In this document: positions 37,999-46,807 of the stretch, piece by piece
How the letters are laid out: every line of letters starts with the position of its first letter
Position numbering within the stretch: position 1 is the stretch's first letter
NCBI RefSeq assembly: GCF_014201315.1
Contig: NZ_JACHDY010000001.1
Location: 124,001 to 188,000, forward strand
Origin: Edaphobacter lichenicola
GTDB lineage: Bacteria; Acidobacteriota; Terriglobia; Terriglobales; Acidobacteriaceae
Reading direction: 5' to 3'
Length of the DNA stretch: 64,000 nucleotides
Program-made: the position numbers and the translations under genes
Notes under the pieces: model-generated
Seen by the model: only the letters and a program-made list of their open reading frames with translations
Told to the model about the DNA's origin: nothing
The model's database searches: none

Positions 37999-38298
37999 CT
38001 ACTTCTTGAGGATTCCGAGGACTTCTTCTTCGCGCATGATCAGCAACTCTTCGCCGTCGATCTTGATCTCGGTGCCCGAGTACTTGCCAAACAGAATGCT
38101 GTCGCCGGCCTTTACATCCAGCGGGAAAACCTTACCTTCGTCGTTCGACTTGCCCTTGCCGACGGAGATCACTTCGCCTTGCTGTGGCTTCTCTTTTGCC
38201 GAATCCGGGATGATGATCCCGCCACGAATGCTTTCGCCCTCTTCAATGCGCCGAACCAGAATCCGGTCGTGCAGCGGTGTAAATGATGTTGTCGCCAT
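37999..38298 (-). CDS. groS: 10-kDa co-chaperonin GroES
   Basis: 99 residues with [20 protein letters not shown], the mobile loop [22 protein letters not shown], and the roof/C-terminal [16 protein letters not shown]. It caps the GroEL chamber. First gene of the groES-groEL operon. Confidence 0.98.
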   Translation of the reverse strand: MATTSFTPLHDRILVRRIEEGESIRGGIIIPDSAKEKPQQGEVISVGKGKSNDEGKVFPLDVKAGDSILFGKYSGTEIKIDGEELLIMREEEVLGILKK

Positions 38299-38444
38299 TG
38301 CTTACATCTCCTTGGTGCGATTTGGCGAACGGCTATCCGTCCGCGTTGTAGAACACAGCTTCAGCCATCAAGTACTGGCCCGAGCTGCAAATAAAAGAGT
38401 GGAATAGGCAAATAGGCCCCGCTCCCAGGCAAACCCGAGAGCCG

Positions 38445-38499
38445 TTAGCACTCAAGCCTTCCGATTGCTAACGATAGTCAGCCCGCTTCCAGTTGTCAA
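38445..38499 (-). promoter_or_regulatory. groES-groEL promoter with CIRCE operator
   Basis: On the minus strand, -35 TTGACA (38494-38499), a 17-nt spacer and -10 TATCGT (38471-38476). Immediately downstream is the inverted repeat TTAGCACTC-N9-GATTGCTAA (38445-38471), a CIRCE element with one mismatch from the consensus GAGTGCTAA arm. It indicates HrcA repression; hrcA is not in the window. Confidence 0.9.
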
Positions 38500-38599
38500 C
38501 CCGGCTACGTGAAATGTGAGTGAAACCCACGCAAGCGTTTACCGACCGCAGGCGGCACCATATCCAACAATCAGAGCTCAAAAGTCGTAGAATGAGGCC

Positions 38600-39169
38600 A
38601 TGTCGTCACGTCGCACCGTCTGGTCGCTATCGTTTCTCGTTCTCCTCTTTGCTTTCGCATCCAGCCTTCCCGCCAAGGCCCAGGATCAGGACGCCCCCGT
38701 AAAGCGCGGCCGCAAGTACAAGGCGCCCCCGGCCACCTCCCACATCGAGGTCACTGTCGTCAAGAAGTTCAACGGCAAGCCCATCATGAACGCCGCCGTT
38801 ATCTTCAACCCGTCGATGGACGGCAAGGACGAGGGCAACCTCGAGGTCAAAACCGATCCCGACGGCAAAGCCATCATCGACGTTATCCCCACAGGCAGCA
38901 CGGTTCGCGTGCAGGTTATCGCGCCGGGCTTTGCGACCTTTGCCGAAGAGTATGAAGTCACCGGGGCCACCAAAGAGATCGCCGTCGCAATGATTCGTCC
39001 CAGGGCACAGGTCTCCTCCTACGAGAACAATGACGGCAAAGACGCAACCAGGAAGCCAGGTGTCCAGGAGCCCATAAGGCCGACTACGCCGACAACCAAA
39101 CCTGTGCCTACCACTCCGCCCGCAACTTCGCAGCAGCCTGCCACTCCGAATTCAACACCCCAGCAATAA
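38600..39169 (+). CDS. Secreted carboxypeptidase-regulatory-like domain protein
   Basis: 189 residues: signal peptide (FLVLLFAFASSLPAKAQ), one transthyretin-like beta-sandwich (IEVTVVKKFNGKPIMNAAV, KTDPDGKAIIDVIPTGSTVR, APGFATFAEEYEV) and a disordered Thr/Pro-rich tail. Probably an envelope or periplasmic structural protein of unknown role. The SDR gene begins 18 bp downstream, suggesting co-transcription. Confidence 0.8.
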   Translation: MSSRRTVWSLSFLVLLFAFASSLPAKAQDQDAPVKRGRKYKAPPATSHIEVTVVKKFNGKPIMNAAVIFNPSMDGKDEGNLEVKTDPDGKAIIDVIPTGSTVRVQVIAPGFATFAEEYEVTGATKEIAVAMIRPRAQVSSYENNDGKDATRKPGVQEPIRPTTPTTKPVPTTPPATSQQPATPNSTPQQ

Positions 39170-39187
39170 CGTAGCAAGAAGGAGTTT

Positions 39188-39916
39188 ATGGACAGGCCGC
39201 TAACAGGGAAGACCGTGCTTGTAACTGGGGCGGCCAAGCGTATCGGACGGTCTATCGCTCTGGCTCTCGCCGAACGCGGGGCAAACGTAGCCATCACCTA
39301 TCTTGCCTCTCAAACCGAGGCGGAGGAGGCCGTGCACGCGCTCGCGGCCCACGACGTCGACGCTTTGGCCATCCGCTGCGATCTACGCAATCCAGAAGAC
39401 ATCGAGCAGACCGTAGCCGCAGTCGTCAACGATCTGGGCCGCATCGACCTCCTCGTCAACAACGCCGGAATCTTTGCCTCCGAAGCGCTCGAGAACATCT
39501 CGGTCGACCAGTGGGACGCGATGTTCACCACCAACACCCGCGCGCCTTTCCTCGTGGCCAAGGCTGCGCACCCGCACCTGCGCGCCGTCAAAGGGCGCAT
39601 CCTCAACATAGGCTCGCTTGGAGGCCTGCATCCCTGGGCCACCCACGGGCACTACTGCACCTCCAAGGCTGCCCTGCACATGCTCTCGAAGACCATGGCG
39701 AAGGCCTGGGCGCCTGAGATCAGCGTCAACTGCATCGCCCCCGGCATGATCGTTCAGGGAGAGGTCGACGATGCCTATGAGCACTTCGCCCGCAAAACAC
39801 CCATGCAGCGCAACGGCACCGCCGAAGATGTAGCCGCAGCAGCCGTCTTCTTTGCCACGGCGCCCCACTTCATTACCGGCCAGCTCATCGCCGTCGACGG
39901 CGGCCTCGGACTGTAA
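39188..39916 (+). CDS. Short-chain dehydrogenase/reductase (FabG/pteridine-reductase-like)
   Basis: 242 residues with TGAAKRIGRSIALALAERGA, the NNAGIF segment, catalytic serine in NIGSLGG, YCTSK catalytic pair, and the C-terminal TGQLIAVDGGLGL. TGAAKRIG is common in pteridine reductase and FabL-like SDRs. The reaction is NAD(P)H-dependent carbonyl or dihydropteridine reduction. GAAGGAG precedes the ATG closely. Confidence 0.92.
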   Translation: MDRPLTGKTVLVTGAAKRIGRSIALALAERGANVAITYLASQTEAEEAVHALAAHDVDALAIRCDLRNPEDIEQTVAAVVNDLGRIDLLVNNAGIFASEALENISVDQWDAMFTTNTRAPFLVAKAAHPHLRAVKGRILNIGSLGGLHPWATHGHYCTSKAALHMLSKTMAKAWAPEISVNCIAPGMIVQGEVDDAYEHFARKTPMQRNGTAEDVAAAAVFFATAPHFITGQLIAVDGGLGL

Positions 39917-39941
39917 AAGATATGTCCGCAGGACCTATCTT
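39917..39941. terminator. Bidirectional terminator-like hairpin between convergent genes
   Basis: AAGATA-T-GTCC-GCA-GGAC-C-TATCTT forms a 10-bp stem with one mismatch, starting right after the SDR stop and 11 bp from the stop of the convergent phosphatase gene. Confidence 0.55.
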
Positions 39942-39951
39942 CTAAGCGAAT

Positions 39952-40743
39952 CTACCGTCCCAGCAGTCTCCGCCACCAGCTCTTTTCCTGCATGTCCTCA
40001 TAGAGGTTCAGCGGCTCCAACTGCGGCGGCATCGGCTTCCCCATAAATACCGCTAGAGGATTGGATACGCAGAGCAGGTGTGCGTAGTCCGGGCCATACT
40101 TCGTCGCCACCAGCTCCAACGCCTCCCGCATCTTCGGCGCACGCGAGCTCGTATTGTGCGCATCGGTTGCCAGAAAGTGCACCCACCGATTCTCGAGCAG
40201 CTCATGCGCCATCCGTTCCGCATGCTTGCCCATCCGGCCTAGCACAGACCCCGCCGTCACCTGCACCAGCACCCCACGCTGCAGCCACTCCGCGATTCGA
40301 TCCTGATCGTTCTGCAGGGTAGGGTTTCTCTCCGGATGCGTCAGGATCGGTGTCAAACCGGCAAGCTGCAGTTGATAGAAGATCTCCGTCAACCCGCGCG
40401 GCAGCCCGTAGTCCGGCACTTCGACCAGCAGATAACCCAGGCCGTTGATGCTGAACTTCGCCGGGTCAACCTTGGCTTCCTGGATATTTTCATAGGACAT
40501 ATGGAAGTCGCATCCGCGGCCCAGCTTCACGCCGACCGAGTCGCGATCTAACCGCTCCTGCAACTCTGCAATCTTTGCGTCAACGATTGTAGGGGCGTAG
40601 AAGTATTGCCCGTTCGAATGCGGCGAACACACGATATGGGTGATCCCATCCGCTGCAGCCATCTTCGCCATAGCCACTGAGGCTTCGAGGGTCGAAGCAC
40701 CATCGTCCATGCCCCACAGAAGGTGATGGTGAATGTCAATCAT
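39952..40743 (-). CDS. CpsB/CapC-type PHP-domain tyrosine phosphatase
   Basis: 263 residues. The PHP metal-binding motifs are MIDIHHHLLWGMDDGA, ITHIVCSPHSNG, CDFHMSYE, PILTHPERNP and FLATDAHNTSSRAP. This is the layout of CpsB/YwqE phosphatases, which dephosphorylate bacterial tyrosine kinases such as Wzc/CpsD with manganese. The likely partner is the tyrosine autokinase at 54.3-56.6 kb, although it is encoded 14 kb away. It follows purQ by 40 bp on the same strand. Confidence 0.9.
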   Translation of the reverse strand: MIDIHHHLLWGMDDGASTLEASVAMAKMAAADGITHIVCSPHSNGQYFYAPTIVDAKIAELQERLDRDSVGVKLGRGCDFHMSYENIQEAKVDPAKFSINGLGYLLVEVPDYGLPRGLTEIFYQLQLAGLTPILTHPERNPTLQNDQDRIAEWLQRGVLVQVTAGSVLGRMGKHAERMAHELLENRWVHFLATDAHNTSSRAPKMREALELVATKYGPDYAHLLCVSNPLAVFMGKPMPPQLEPLNLYEDMQEKSWWRRLLGR

Positions 40744-40783
40744 TGCGTGATCAGCTTACCACCGCGTCAGCAGGCTGGCTGCG

Positions 40784-41482
40784 TTATCGCGCCGCGGCCA
40801 AAGACTCTGCCATCGCCTGAAATAGCAGCAAGCCGTCGGCTGAGCCAAGCAGTGTCTCGCTGGAACGGTCAGGATGCGGCATCAGACCCAGCACATTGCG
40901 TCCCTCGTTCAGCACTCCAGCGATGTTCTCGAGCGATCCATTCGGGTTCGCCGCAGCAGTCACCGCGCCCTCGCGCGTGGCGTAGCGAAAGGCAATGCGA
41001 TCCTGTTTCTTCAGCGTTTCCAGCGTGTCGGAGTCGCAGAAGTAGTTGCCTTCCATGTGGCCAATCGGCATCTGCAGCACGTGTCCGCGAGACAGTCCAT
41101 GCGTAAAGGGAGAGTGGTTCGTCTCGGTTCGCAGAAAGGTTTGTTTGCAGATGTAGTTCTGGCTGGCGTTGCGCATCAGCGCACCTGGAAGAAGTCCGGC
41201 CTCGCACAGAATCTGAAAGCCGTTGCAGATCCCCATCACCAGTCCGCCGTCTTGCGCGAACTTCTTCACTGATTGCATGACTGGCGCAAAGCGTGCGATG
41301 GCGCCGGTTCTGAGGTAGTCGCCGTAGGCGAATCCACCGGGGACGAGGATGGCGTCGCAGCCCTGAAGGTCCTCTGAGGCGTGCCAGAGGTAGGTCACGG
41401 GCTGGTGCGCGATTGCGTCCACTACGTGGTGTGTGTCATGGTCGCAGTTGGACCCGGGGAAGACCAGAACGCCAAATTTCAT
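40784..41482 (-). CDS. purQ: Phosphoribosylformylglycinamidine synthase subunit PurQ
   Basis: 232 residues: glutaminase subunit of FGAM synthase (step four of purine synthesis), feeding ammonia to PurL. It has the class I amidotransferase catalytic triad C86 ([10 protein letters not shown]), H203 and E209 (PHPDRSSE), plus the family start [17 protein letters not shown]. purL and purS are not in the window. Full length. Confidence 0.97.
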   Translation of the reverse strand: MKFGVLVFPGSNCDHDTHHVVDAIAHQPVTYLWHASEDLQGCDAILVPGGFAYGDYLRTGAIARFAPVMQSVKKFAQDGGLVMGICNGFQILCEAGLLPGALMRNASQNYICKQTFLRTETNHSPFTHGLSRGHVLQMPIGHMEGNYFCDSDTLETLKKQDRIAFRYATREGAVTAAANPNGSLENIAGVLNEGRNVLGLMPHPDRSSETLLGSADGLLLFQAMAESLAAAR

Positions 41483-41721
41483 ACCTTAAGGATAGCATTC
41501 GCCTCTCCGGGACTCGAAAAATGAGCGCGAACACGGAAAAAAATCTGGTTGTGGTGGCGGGTGCGGTTTTATTGGGGGTTTGTGGTTTTCCACCGTGCAA
41601 AATGATGGTTTTTTGCTGGTGAGAACGTGGTGTTTTGCGTGGCTAACGTGGTGTTTTAGCACCGTGTTTTTTGCTTGCTAAAAATGCGCCATGGTTTAGA
41701 AGTTTATTTTTGGGTATCGTG
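41483..41721. other. Upstream region of purQ, T/G-rich, no gene
   Basis: About 240 bp with long T and G runs and GTGGTG words. It is the reverse-complement relative of the CACCACG-rich flank at 36.0-36.2 kb. It must contain the purQ promoter; no clear -10/-35 pair seen. Confidence 0.5.
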
Positions 41722-41916
41722 TCCTGCCGGACGGGCCCACTGCGCGTGGGGCGGTCACTTCGTGACTTGTATACCGCTTCGCTTGGTGCTCCCGTTGGTC
41801 GCAAGCCAGAAACTCGTGCCGACCAACGGGAGGACCCAGGGTGTTCCTGGTGCCCCGACCGGTACACACGTCACGAAGTGACCGCTGCCCGCGTAGGGCG
41901 CCCGTCCGGCAGGACA
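41722..41916. repeat. Dispersed palindromic repeat, copy D (full, mismatched arms)
   Basis: The left arm is of the GGGCCCACTGCGCGTGGGGC type, the right arm of the GCTGCCCGCGTAGGGCGCCC type: the reverse combination to copy C. GTCACTTCGTGAC / GTCACGAAGTGAC and CTCCCGTTGGTCG / CGACCAACGGGAG (one base interrupted) are present. It ends 4 bp from the alpha-amylase stop. Confidence 0.9.
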
Positions 41917-41920
41917 TCTC

Positions 41921-43258
41921 TTACACAGGAGCGTAGATAGCAAAGCCACGAGGAGGAGCAGGGAACTCGGAGTTGCCCTCAGCGTCGGTCGTCCGCTCGT
42001 CCGGGTGGGCGGTGTCGTGGCCGTCCCATGCGATGGGAGCGAACTTCTGATTAGGCCACTTGGTCTTGACCGAGGTGCCCGACCACTTGTCACCAAGATT
42101 GTTCAGCACGTAGATCAGTCCCGGCTGGTCCACGCTGTCATCCTTGTAGCCGACGCGCTGCATGATGTAGAGATCGGGATCGGCGTGAAGGATCTGCGAG
42201 TCGCCGCCTGCGTACTTGTGGTGAGCGATGATCAGGGCGTCGATTCCGTTTGGTGTCAGCGGCCGCGCCAACCCGTTGTTGTAGTAGTCGTACCAGAAGA
42301 TGCTGGGATACCCCTCATGCACCATGATGAACGAGTAGGCCATCATCTTGTCGTTGACGATCGCGTTGTCGCCCATGTCGTGGTTGTCGACAAACGTAGC
42401 CGCGTGCATAGGCCGCTTCATCACTACCGCGCCGCCGTCGGTCAGGTTGCGCAGATCGTAGCTCGGCTTGTCGCAGACATCCTTCAGCTTGTAGCGAAGC
42501 GGAAAGTCGAACGCAGCAATCTGCGTGTCCGTAAGTTTGTTCACCTTGTCCAGCCACTGTTCGATATCTTCGCCGCCCGACCACATTTCACCGACTACGT
42601 AAGGGGTAAACTCCTTGTCATTCTTGACGTAGCGATATTTGGCCAGCAGGCCGATGATCCACGCTCCGAAGCCCTTTACGAAGTCGAAGCGGAAGCCGTC
42701 GAATCCAAGCTCCTCGATGAGAAAGCGTGCGTACTCAAACATCGCCGTGTAGACGACAGGGTTGCGATGGCAGAGGTGGGGGAAGCCCGCGAAGTTCTCG
42801 CCCTCCATCATCACCTGCTCATAGCGGCTGGGATGAAAGCAGTTCCAGTCGCGGGGAAACTTGCCGCTCTTGGGGTTGAACTTGGTCCAGCGCTTCTGTC
42901 CGTCGAGAGGGTTGACCTCCTCCTCGTCCGCGCCGGAGTTGTGATTGAGCACCATGTCGGCATACAGGCCCATACCGTTCTTGTGCGCCTTCGCGATCAG
43001 CGCTTCAAGCTCCGCGCGGTTGCCGTAGAAGGTCTTGGTGCCACCCTTCTGGTCGAAGTCGCCGAGGTCGAAGTAGTCGTAGGGGTCATAGCCCATCGAG
43101 TTGTGGTCGGAGGCCTTCGAGACGGGAGGCAGCCAGAGCGCGCTGAAGCCGGCCTTGCCTAAATCTTCCACCTTTTCAGCGACGAAGTTCCACCATTCAC
43201 CCTCTTTGTTGTCGTGCTTGGGAGCGTCCCAGTAAAACGCCTGCATCATGACGGCCAT
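41921..43258 (-). CDS. Cytoplasmic GH13 alpha-amylase
   Basis: 445 residues. Conserved regions: DMVLNHNSG (I), GFDGFRFDFVKG with the nucleophile Asp (II), VGEMWSGG with the acid/base Glu (III), FVDNHDMG with the stabilising Asp (IV). The N terminus MQAFYWDAPKH is typical of the AmyS-like cytoplasmic group. It hydrolyses alpha-1,4-glucans such as glycogen or maltodextrins. The start at 43258 has GGAG ten bases upstream; there is no signal peptide. Confidence 0.93.
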   Translation of the reverse strand: MAVMMQAFYWDAPKHDNKEGEWWNFVAEKVEDLGKAGFSALWLPPVSKASDHNSMGYDPYDYFDLGDFDQKGGTKTFYGNRAELEALIAKAHKNGMGLYADMVLNHNSGADEEEVNPLDGQKRWTKFNPKSGKFPRDWNCFHPSRYEQVMMEGENFAGFPHLCHRNPVVYTAMFEYARFLIEELGFDGFRFDFVKGFGAWIIGLLAKYRYVKNDKEFTPYVVGEMWSGGEDIEQWLDKVNKLTDTQIAAFDFPLRYKLKDVCDKPSYDLRNLTDGGAVVMKRPMHAATFVDNHDMGDNAIVNDKMMAYSFIMVHEGYPSIFWYDYYNNGLARPLTPNGIDALIIAHHKYAGGDSQILHADPDLYIMQRVGYKDDSVDQPGLIYVLNNLGDKWSGTSVKTKWPNQKFAPIAWDGHDTAHPDERTTDAEGNSEFPAPPRGFAIYAPV

Positions 43259-43394
43259 GTTGATCGTGCTCCATTCCAGTGCAGTTCGCGCGAGCGTCTC
43301 CCTCGAGAGCTGCAAGGTCCGCATCGAAGGAAAGTGGCTTGAGTTATAGTTCTGCTTCAGCAGGTCAGATGCGCGTGAGGACGGTCAGGTTGGT

Positions 43395-43871
43395 ATGGAC
43401 ATCCGAAACAACAATACGACGACTCATCTCAAAACCGCTGGCGGTGCGCTGGTCAACTGGTGGCGCGCCGCCACGCTCGATGGTCTGATCGTTGGAGTTT
43501 TATGGCTGATCGGGCTGGAGCTGATCCGCGTTCCCTTCGCGCCCCTCTGGGCGATCCTCGGAGGCATACTCCAGATCATCCCAACCTTCGGCGGCATGGT
43601 CGCGCTTATCGGCCCTGTGCTGGCCGTCGCTTTTAGCGGTCATGACGAGTGGCGCTTAGGCCTGGTCCTGGGCCTCTATGGGTTGATCGTCATTCTTGAA
43701 GGCCTCGTCATCGCCCCTTACGTTCTGCACCGCACCACCAAAGTGCCCTGGTGGGCCGCGTTCCTCGGACCGATTTTGCTGGGCATCATTATTCCGTTCT
43801 GGGGAGTGCTGCTGGCTCCTCCGGTGCTGGCCATTATTTTCGCCTTCCGCAAGCCAAGTTCTCCCGCCTAG
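43395..43871 (+). CDS. Short AI-2E-family (PF01594-like) membrane protein
   Basis: 158 residues with about four hydrophobic helices. They match the C-terminal half of AI-2E transporters: FAPLWAILGGILQIIPTFGG, GLYGLIVILEGLVIAPYVLH, VPWWAAFLGPILLGIIIPFW, LLAPPVLAIIFAF. The normal family length is about 350 residues, so the N-terminal half is missing. The gene starts cleanly with its own soluble leader, so it is a short form or a truncated remnant; transport function is doubtful. Confidence 0.7.
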   Translation: MDIRNNNTTTHLKTAGGALVNWWRAATLDGLIVGVLWLIGLELIRVPFAPLWAILGGILQIIPTFGGMVALIGPVLAVAFSGHDEWRLGLVLGLYGLIVILEGLVIAPYVLHRTTKVPWWAAFLGPILLGIIIPFWGVLLAPPVLAIIFAFRKPSSPA

Positions 43872-43953
43872 GCAGATAATTTGGCCGCGAAACAAAGGGC
43901 GACATTTGGTCGGGCGACTTAGAATTACGAAGTACTTGAGGTCGCCGGGGTGG

Positions 43954-44862
43954 TTACGTTAAAAGGACAACTTTGCCGATGCCGCCTTTCTCCGCTTCAG
44001 CGTGTGCCTTCGCTGCGTCGGCGAGCGGAAAGGTGCGATCGACAGAGATCTTGAACTTTCCGTTTGCGATATCTTCTGCGAGCGAACGCATGCTCGCTGC
44101 GTCAGGGTGGGAGCCGAAAGCCTCCACTCTCACGGTGGGGTGAAGGTTGGCATTTGGGGGAGGCCCTACGACGGAGGCGAAGGTTCCGCCCGGCTTGACC
44201 TTAGCCATGAGCGCGTCGCCGACGCTGCCGCCAATCGTATCCGCGACGACCTCGACGAGGCCTAGTGAGTCCATCTCCTGGCGGCTATCGAGCGCAAGAA
44301 GAGCATCGGCCCCGAGCTCCTCTGCCGCCTTCTTCTGTGAGCTGCGGACGCCGGCGATGACGTGAGCACCGAGCTTCTTCGCTACCCAGACGGCGGTGCG
44401 GCCTACGCTGCCCAGTGCGCCGGTGATGATGACTGTCTGTCCAGCCTGAACTTTACCAGCTTGAACGATGAGTTGTTCCCCAGTATTCAAGACCACCGGG
44501 AGTGCGGCGGCCTGGATGTGATCGAGACCCTTTGGAAGCTTCGACAAGCCTGTGAGATCAGCCAAAAGGAACTCGGCATAGGTCTTGCCAGCGCGGCCGA
44601 AGACCTTGTCGCCCTCGGCATATCCCTCGACGCCTTTGCCGACCGAATAAACGACGCCGGAGTAGTCGTAACCGAGGATGGCGGGCAGTTCCAGCGGCAT
44701 AAAAGCTTTCATGGCGCCGCTGCGGATCTTCCAATCGATGGGGTTGATTCCGGCTGCGGTTACGCGAATAAGGATCTGGCCGTCGCCCCCGTGGGGATCG
44801 TCCCAGTCCTCATACTTCAGCTTATCGGGGCCGCCGTACTCATGTAGAACAACTGCCTTCAT
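43954..44862 (-). CDS. NADP-dependent zinc-free alcohol-dehydrogenase-like oxidoreductase
   Basis: About 302 residues of the MDR superfamily: GroES-like domain (MKAVVLHEYGGPDKLKYEDW, VTAAGINPIDWKIRSG, ILGYDYSGVVYSVG), NADP loop (VIITGALGSVGRTAVWVAKK) and C-terminal FPLADAAKAHAEAEKGGIGK. No structural or catalytic zinc cysteines. It probably reduces quinones or enones. The ATG at 44862 (GAGGT upstream) is preferred over the GTG two codons earlier. Confidence 0.9.
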   Translation of the reverse strand: MKAVVLHEYGGPDKLKYEDWDDPHGGDGQILIRVTAAGINPIDWKIRSGAMKAFMPLELPAILGYDYSGVVYSVGKGVEGYAEGDKVFGRAGKTYAEFLLADLTGLSKLPKGLDHIQAAALPVVLNTGEQLIVQAGKVQAGQTVIITGALGSVGRTAVWVAKKLGAHVIAGVRSSQKKAAEELGADALLALDSRQEMDSLGLVEVVADTIGGSVGDALMAKVKPGGTFASVVGPPPNANLHPTVRVEAFGSHPDAASMRSLAEDIANGKFKISVDRTFPLADAAKAHAEAEKGGIGKVVLLT

Positions 44863-45016
44863 AGCCACACCTCACTCGCTTTGCGAGTTTAGATGCGGTT
44901 GATGGCGGCATGGGTTCGTGGAATGAACCTGGTGTGATGCTAGTCCAATCGCTCTACGACAGAAGAAAGCCGGAGGTGGGTTATGAGCGGGACTGGACAA
45001 GGCTTAGTATCGTCGC

Positions 45017-46807
45017 TTAGCCGCCGAGTTTGTAACGCGTCTCCGCCAGCCTGTAGAGTGGTCGCCATACGAGCCGGTTGATCGTAACCACCATCATCGC
45101 CATCACGATGGTGGCGAGCAGCAGAATCTGAAACTGGCCGCTGTCTGTGGCCGCGCTGATCACCGCACCAAGCCCCACCGTCTGCAGCGTCTGGTTCTTC
45201 AGACGAAAATACTCCGCGATAATGCTGGCATTCCACGCGCCACCGGACGCCGTCACCATACCCGTAATCAGGAAGGGAAAGATCCCCGGAAGTATGACCG
45301 TCTTCCACTTCTGAATGGTGGTGAAGCGGAAGAGCGTTGCGACTTCCTTCAGATCGGACGGAATCGCCATCGCACCCGCGATCACGTTGAACAGGATGTA
45401 CCACTGCGTTCCTAGCAGCATCAGCGCGATGGAGCCGATCCCCATGCCGCCCCCAATCCGCACCAGCGCGAGCAGCAGAACAGGGAAGAGTGCGGTTGCG
45501 GGCACGGAGGCAGCGATCTGCGCTATGGGCTGTGCGATACGCGCCAGCCGGGGATGGAAGCCGATGGCAACGCCTGCGGGAATCGTCCACGCTGCGGCGA
45601 GAATCAGTGAGACGTTGACTCGGAGAAAGGTGGCCATCGCGCCTTTTAGGATCGTGGCGAACTCGCTCCCATGGACCTGCCGTAGAAGAGTAAGCGCCTG
45701 CCACGCGGCGTAGAGGACAACACCGGCAGCAACCAGAATGATCAGTCCGCGCAGCAGAGTGGACGCGACACCCGTCTTCGTCTCTTCTCCATTGACCGTT
45801 GCAATCTTTGTCGTTGTACCGGCAGCGCGTCCCTCTGCGAGTCGCCGATACAGGCTCTCTTCAAATGGAACAATCGTGTGATGGCGCAGGCTTCGAAGTC
45901 CGCGAGACTGCTGGAGAAGATGCAGCAGTGGAGAGCGCACTCTCGAGCTGCTCTCAACCTGCTCGAATTTGAACTTGTCGCTCCATGCGATGATGGGCCG
46001 CCAGACAAGCTGATCAGTCGCAACGATGATTGCAATCATCGTCAACAGACCCCACGTGATGGCCGCGTAGTTTCCTGTGCCGGCTGCGGTTTGCAGATAC
46101 GAACCCAGTCCTGGAAGCCTGAAGTCGCGTGTGCCCAGGACGAACATCTCGCAGGCCATCAGGAAGAACCATCCACCTGCGACCGACACCATCGAGTTCC
46201 AGACCAGCCCGATGGCTGCGTAGGGAAGTTCTAACTGAATAAGCTTTTGCAGGCGCGAGAACTTGTAGATGTTTGCGGCTTCGGAGAGCTCTCGTGGAAT
46301 GCTTTTGATGGAGGAGTAAAAGCTGAAGGCCATGTTCCAGACCTGGCCGGTGAAGATCAGCACAATCGCGCCCATCTCCACGCCTATCTGCCGAGTGGGA
46401 AAGAGCGCCACCATCGCCAGCATGACGCCGGGAAGAAAACTGAGGACGGGAATCGATTGCAGGATGTCCAGGCCTGCGATCATCAACGGCTCTACGCGCT
46501 TGCTGTAGGCCGCAAGGTAGCCGTAGCCGATGGCGAAGACGAGGCTCAGCAGATACGCAAGACCGATTCGTACGACCGAATAGAACGCATACTGCGGCAG
46601 CGCGCGCGGACTCTGCGAGATAACGATCTCCGGTTCCGGATGGCCGAACCAGTAACGCGCGATGACGACGACTCCGTAAAAGCACGCCAGTCCGATGCCT
46701 GCGACGCAAAGATCCAGCATCACCGGCCAGCTGCGCTGCAGCACCTGCGAGCGCGCAAAGGTCTCACGTCCGCGGATGTTGCTGAAGCTATCCGGCAACT
46801 TCATCAT
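45017..46807 (-). CDS. ABC transporter permease, two fused NitT/TauT-type domains
   Basis: 596 residues with two binding-protein-dependent permease domains in tandem. Each has an ATPase-docking loop: LSEAANIYKFSRLQKLIQLE in the first half, LKEVATLFRFTTIQKWKTVI in the second. This makes a complete transmembrane channel in one chain, as in a subset of nitrate/sulfonate/bicarbonate-type importers. The start overlaps the ATPase stop (ATGA). No periplasmic binding protein is encoded nearby, so the substrate is unknown and the direction is not proven. Confidence 0.92.
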   Translation of the reverse strand: MMKLPDSFSNIRGRETFARSQVLQRSWPVMLDLCVAGIGLACFYGVVVIARYWFGHPEPEIVISQSPRALPQYAFYSVVRIGLAYLLSLVFAIGYGYLAAYSKRVEPLMIAGLDILQSIPVLSFLPGVMLAMVALFPTRQIGVEMGAIVLIFTGQVWNMAFSFYSSIKSIPRELSEAANIYKFSRLQKLIQLELPYAAIGLVWNSMVSVAGGWFFLMACEMFVLGTRDFRLPGLGSYLQTAAGTGNYAAITWGLLTMIAIIVATDQLVWRPIIAWSDKFKFEQVESSSRVRSPLLHLLQQSRGLRSLRHHTIVPFEESLYRRLAEGRAAGTTTKIATVNGEETKTGVASTLLRGLIILVAAGVVLYAAWQALTLLRQVHGSEFATILKGAMATFLRVNVSLILAAAWTIPAGVAIGFHPRLARIAQPIAQIAASVPATALFPVLLLALVRIGGGMGIGSIALMLLGTQWYILFNVIAGAMAIPSDLKEVATLFRFTTIQKWKTVILPGIFPFLITGMVTASGGAWNASIIAEYFRLKNQTLQTVGLGAVISAATDSGQFQILLLATIVMAMMVVTINRLVWRPLYRLAETRYKLGG

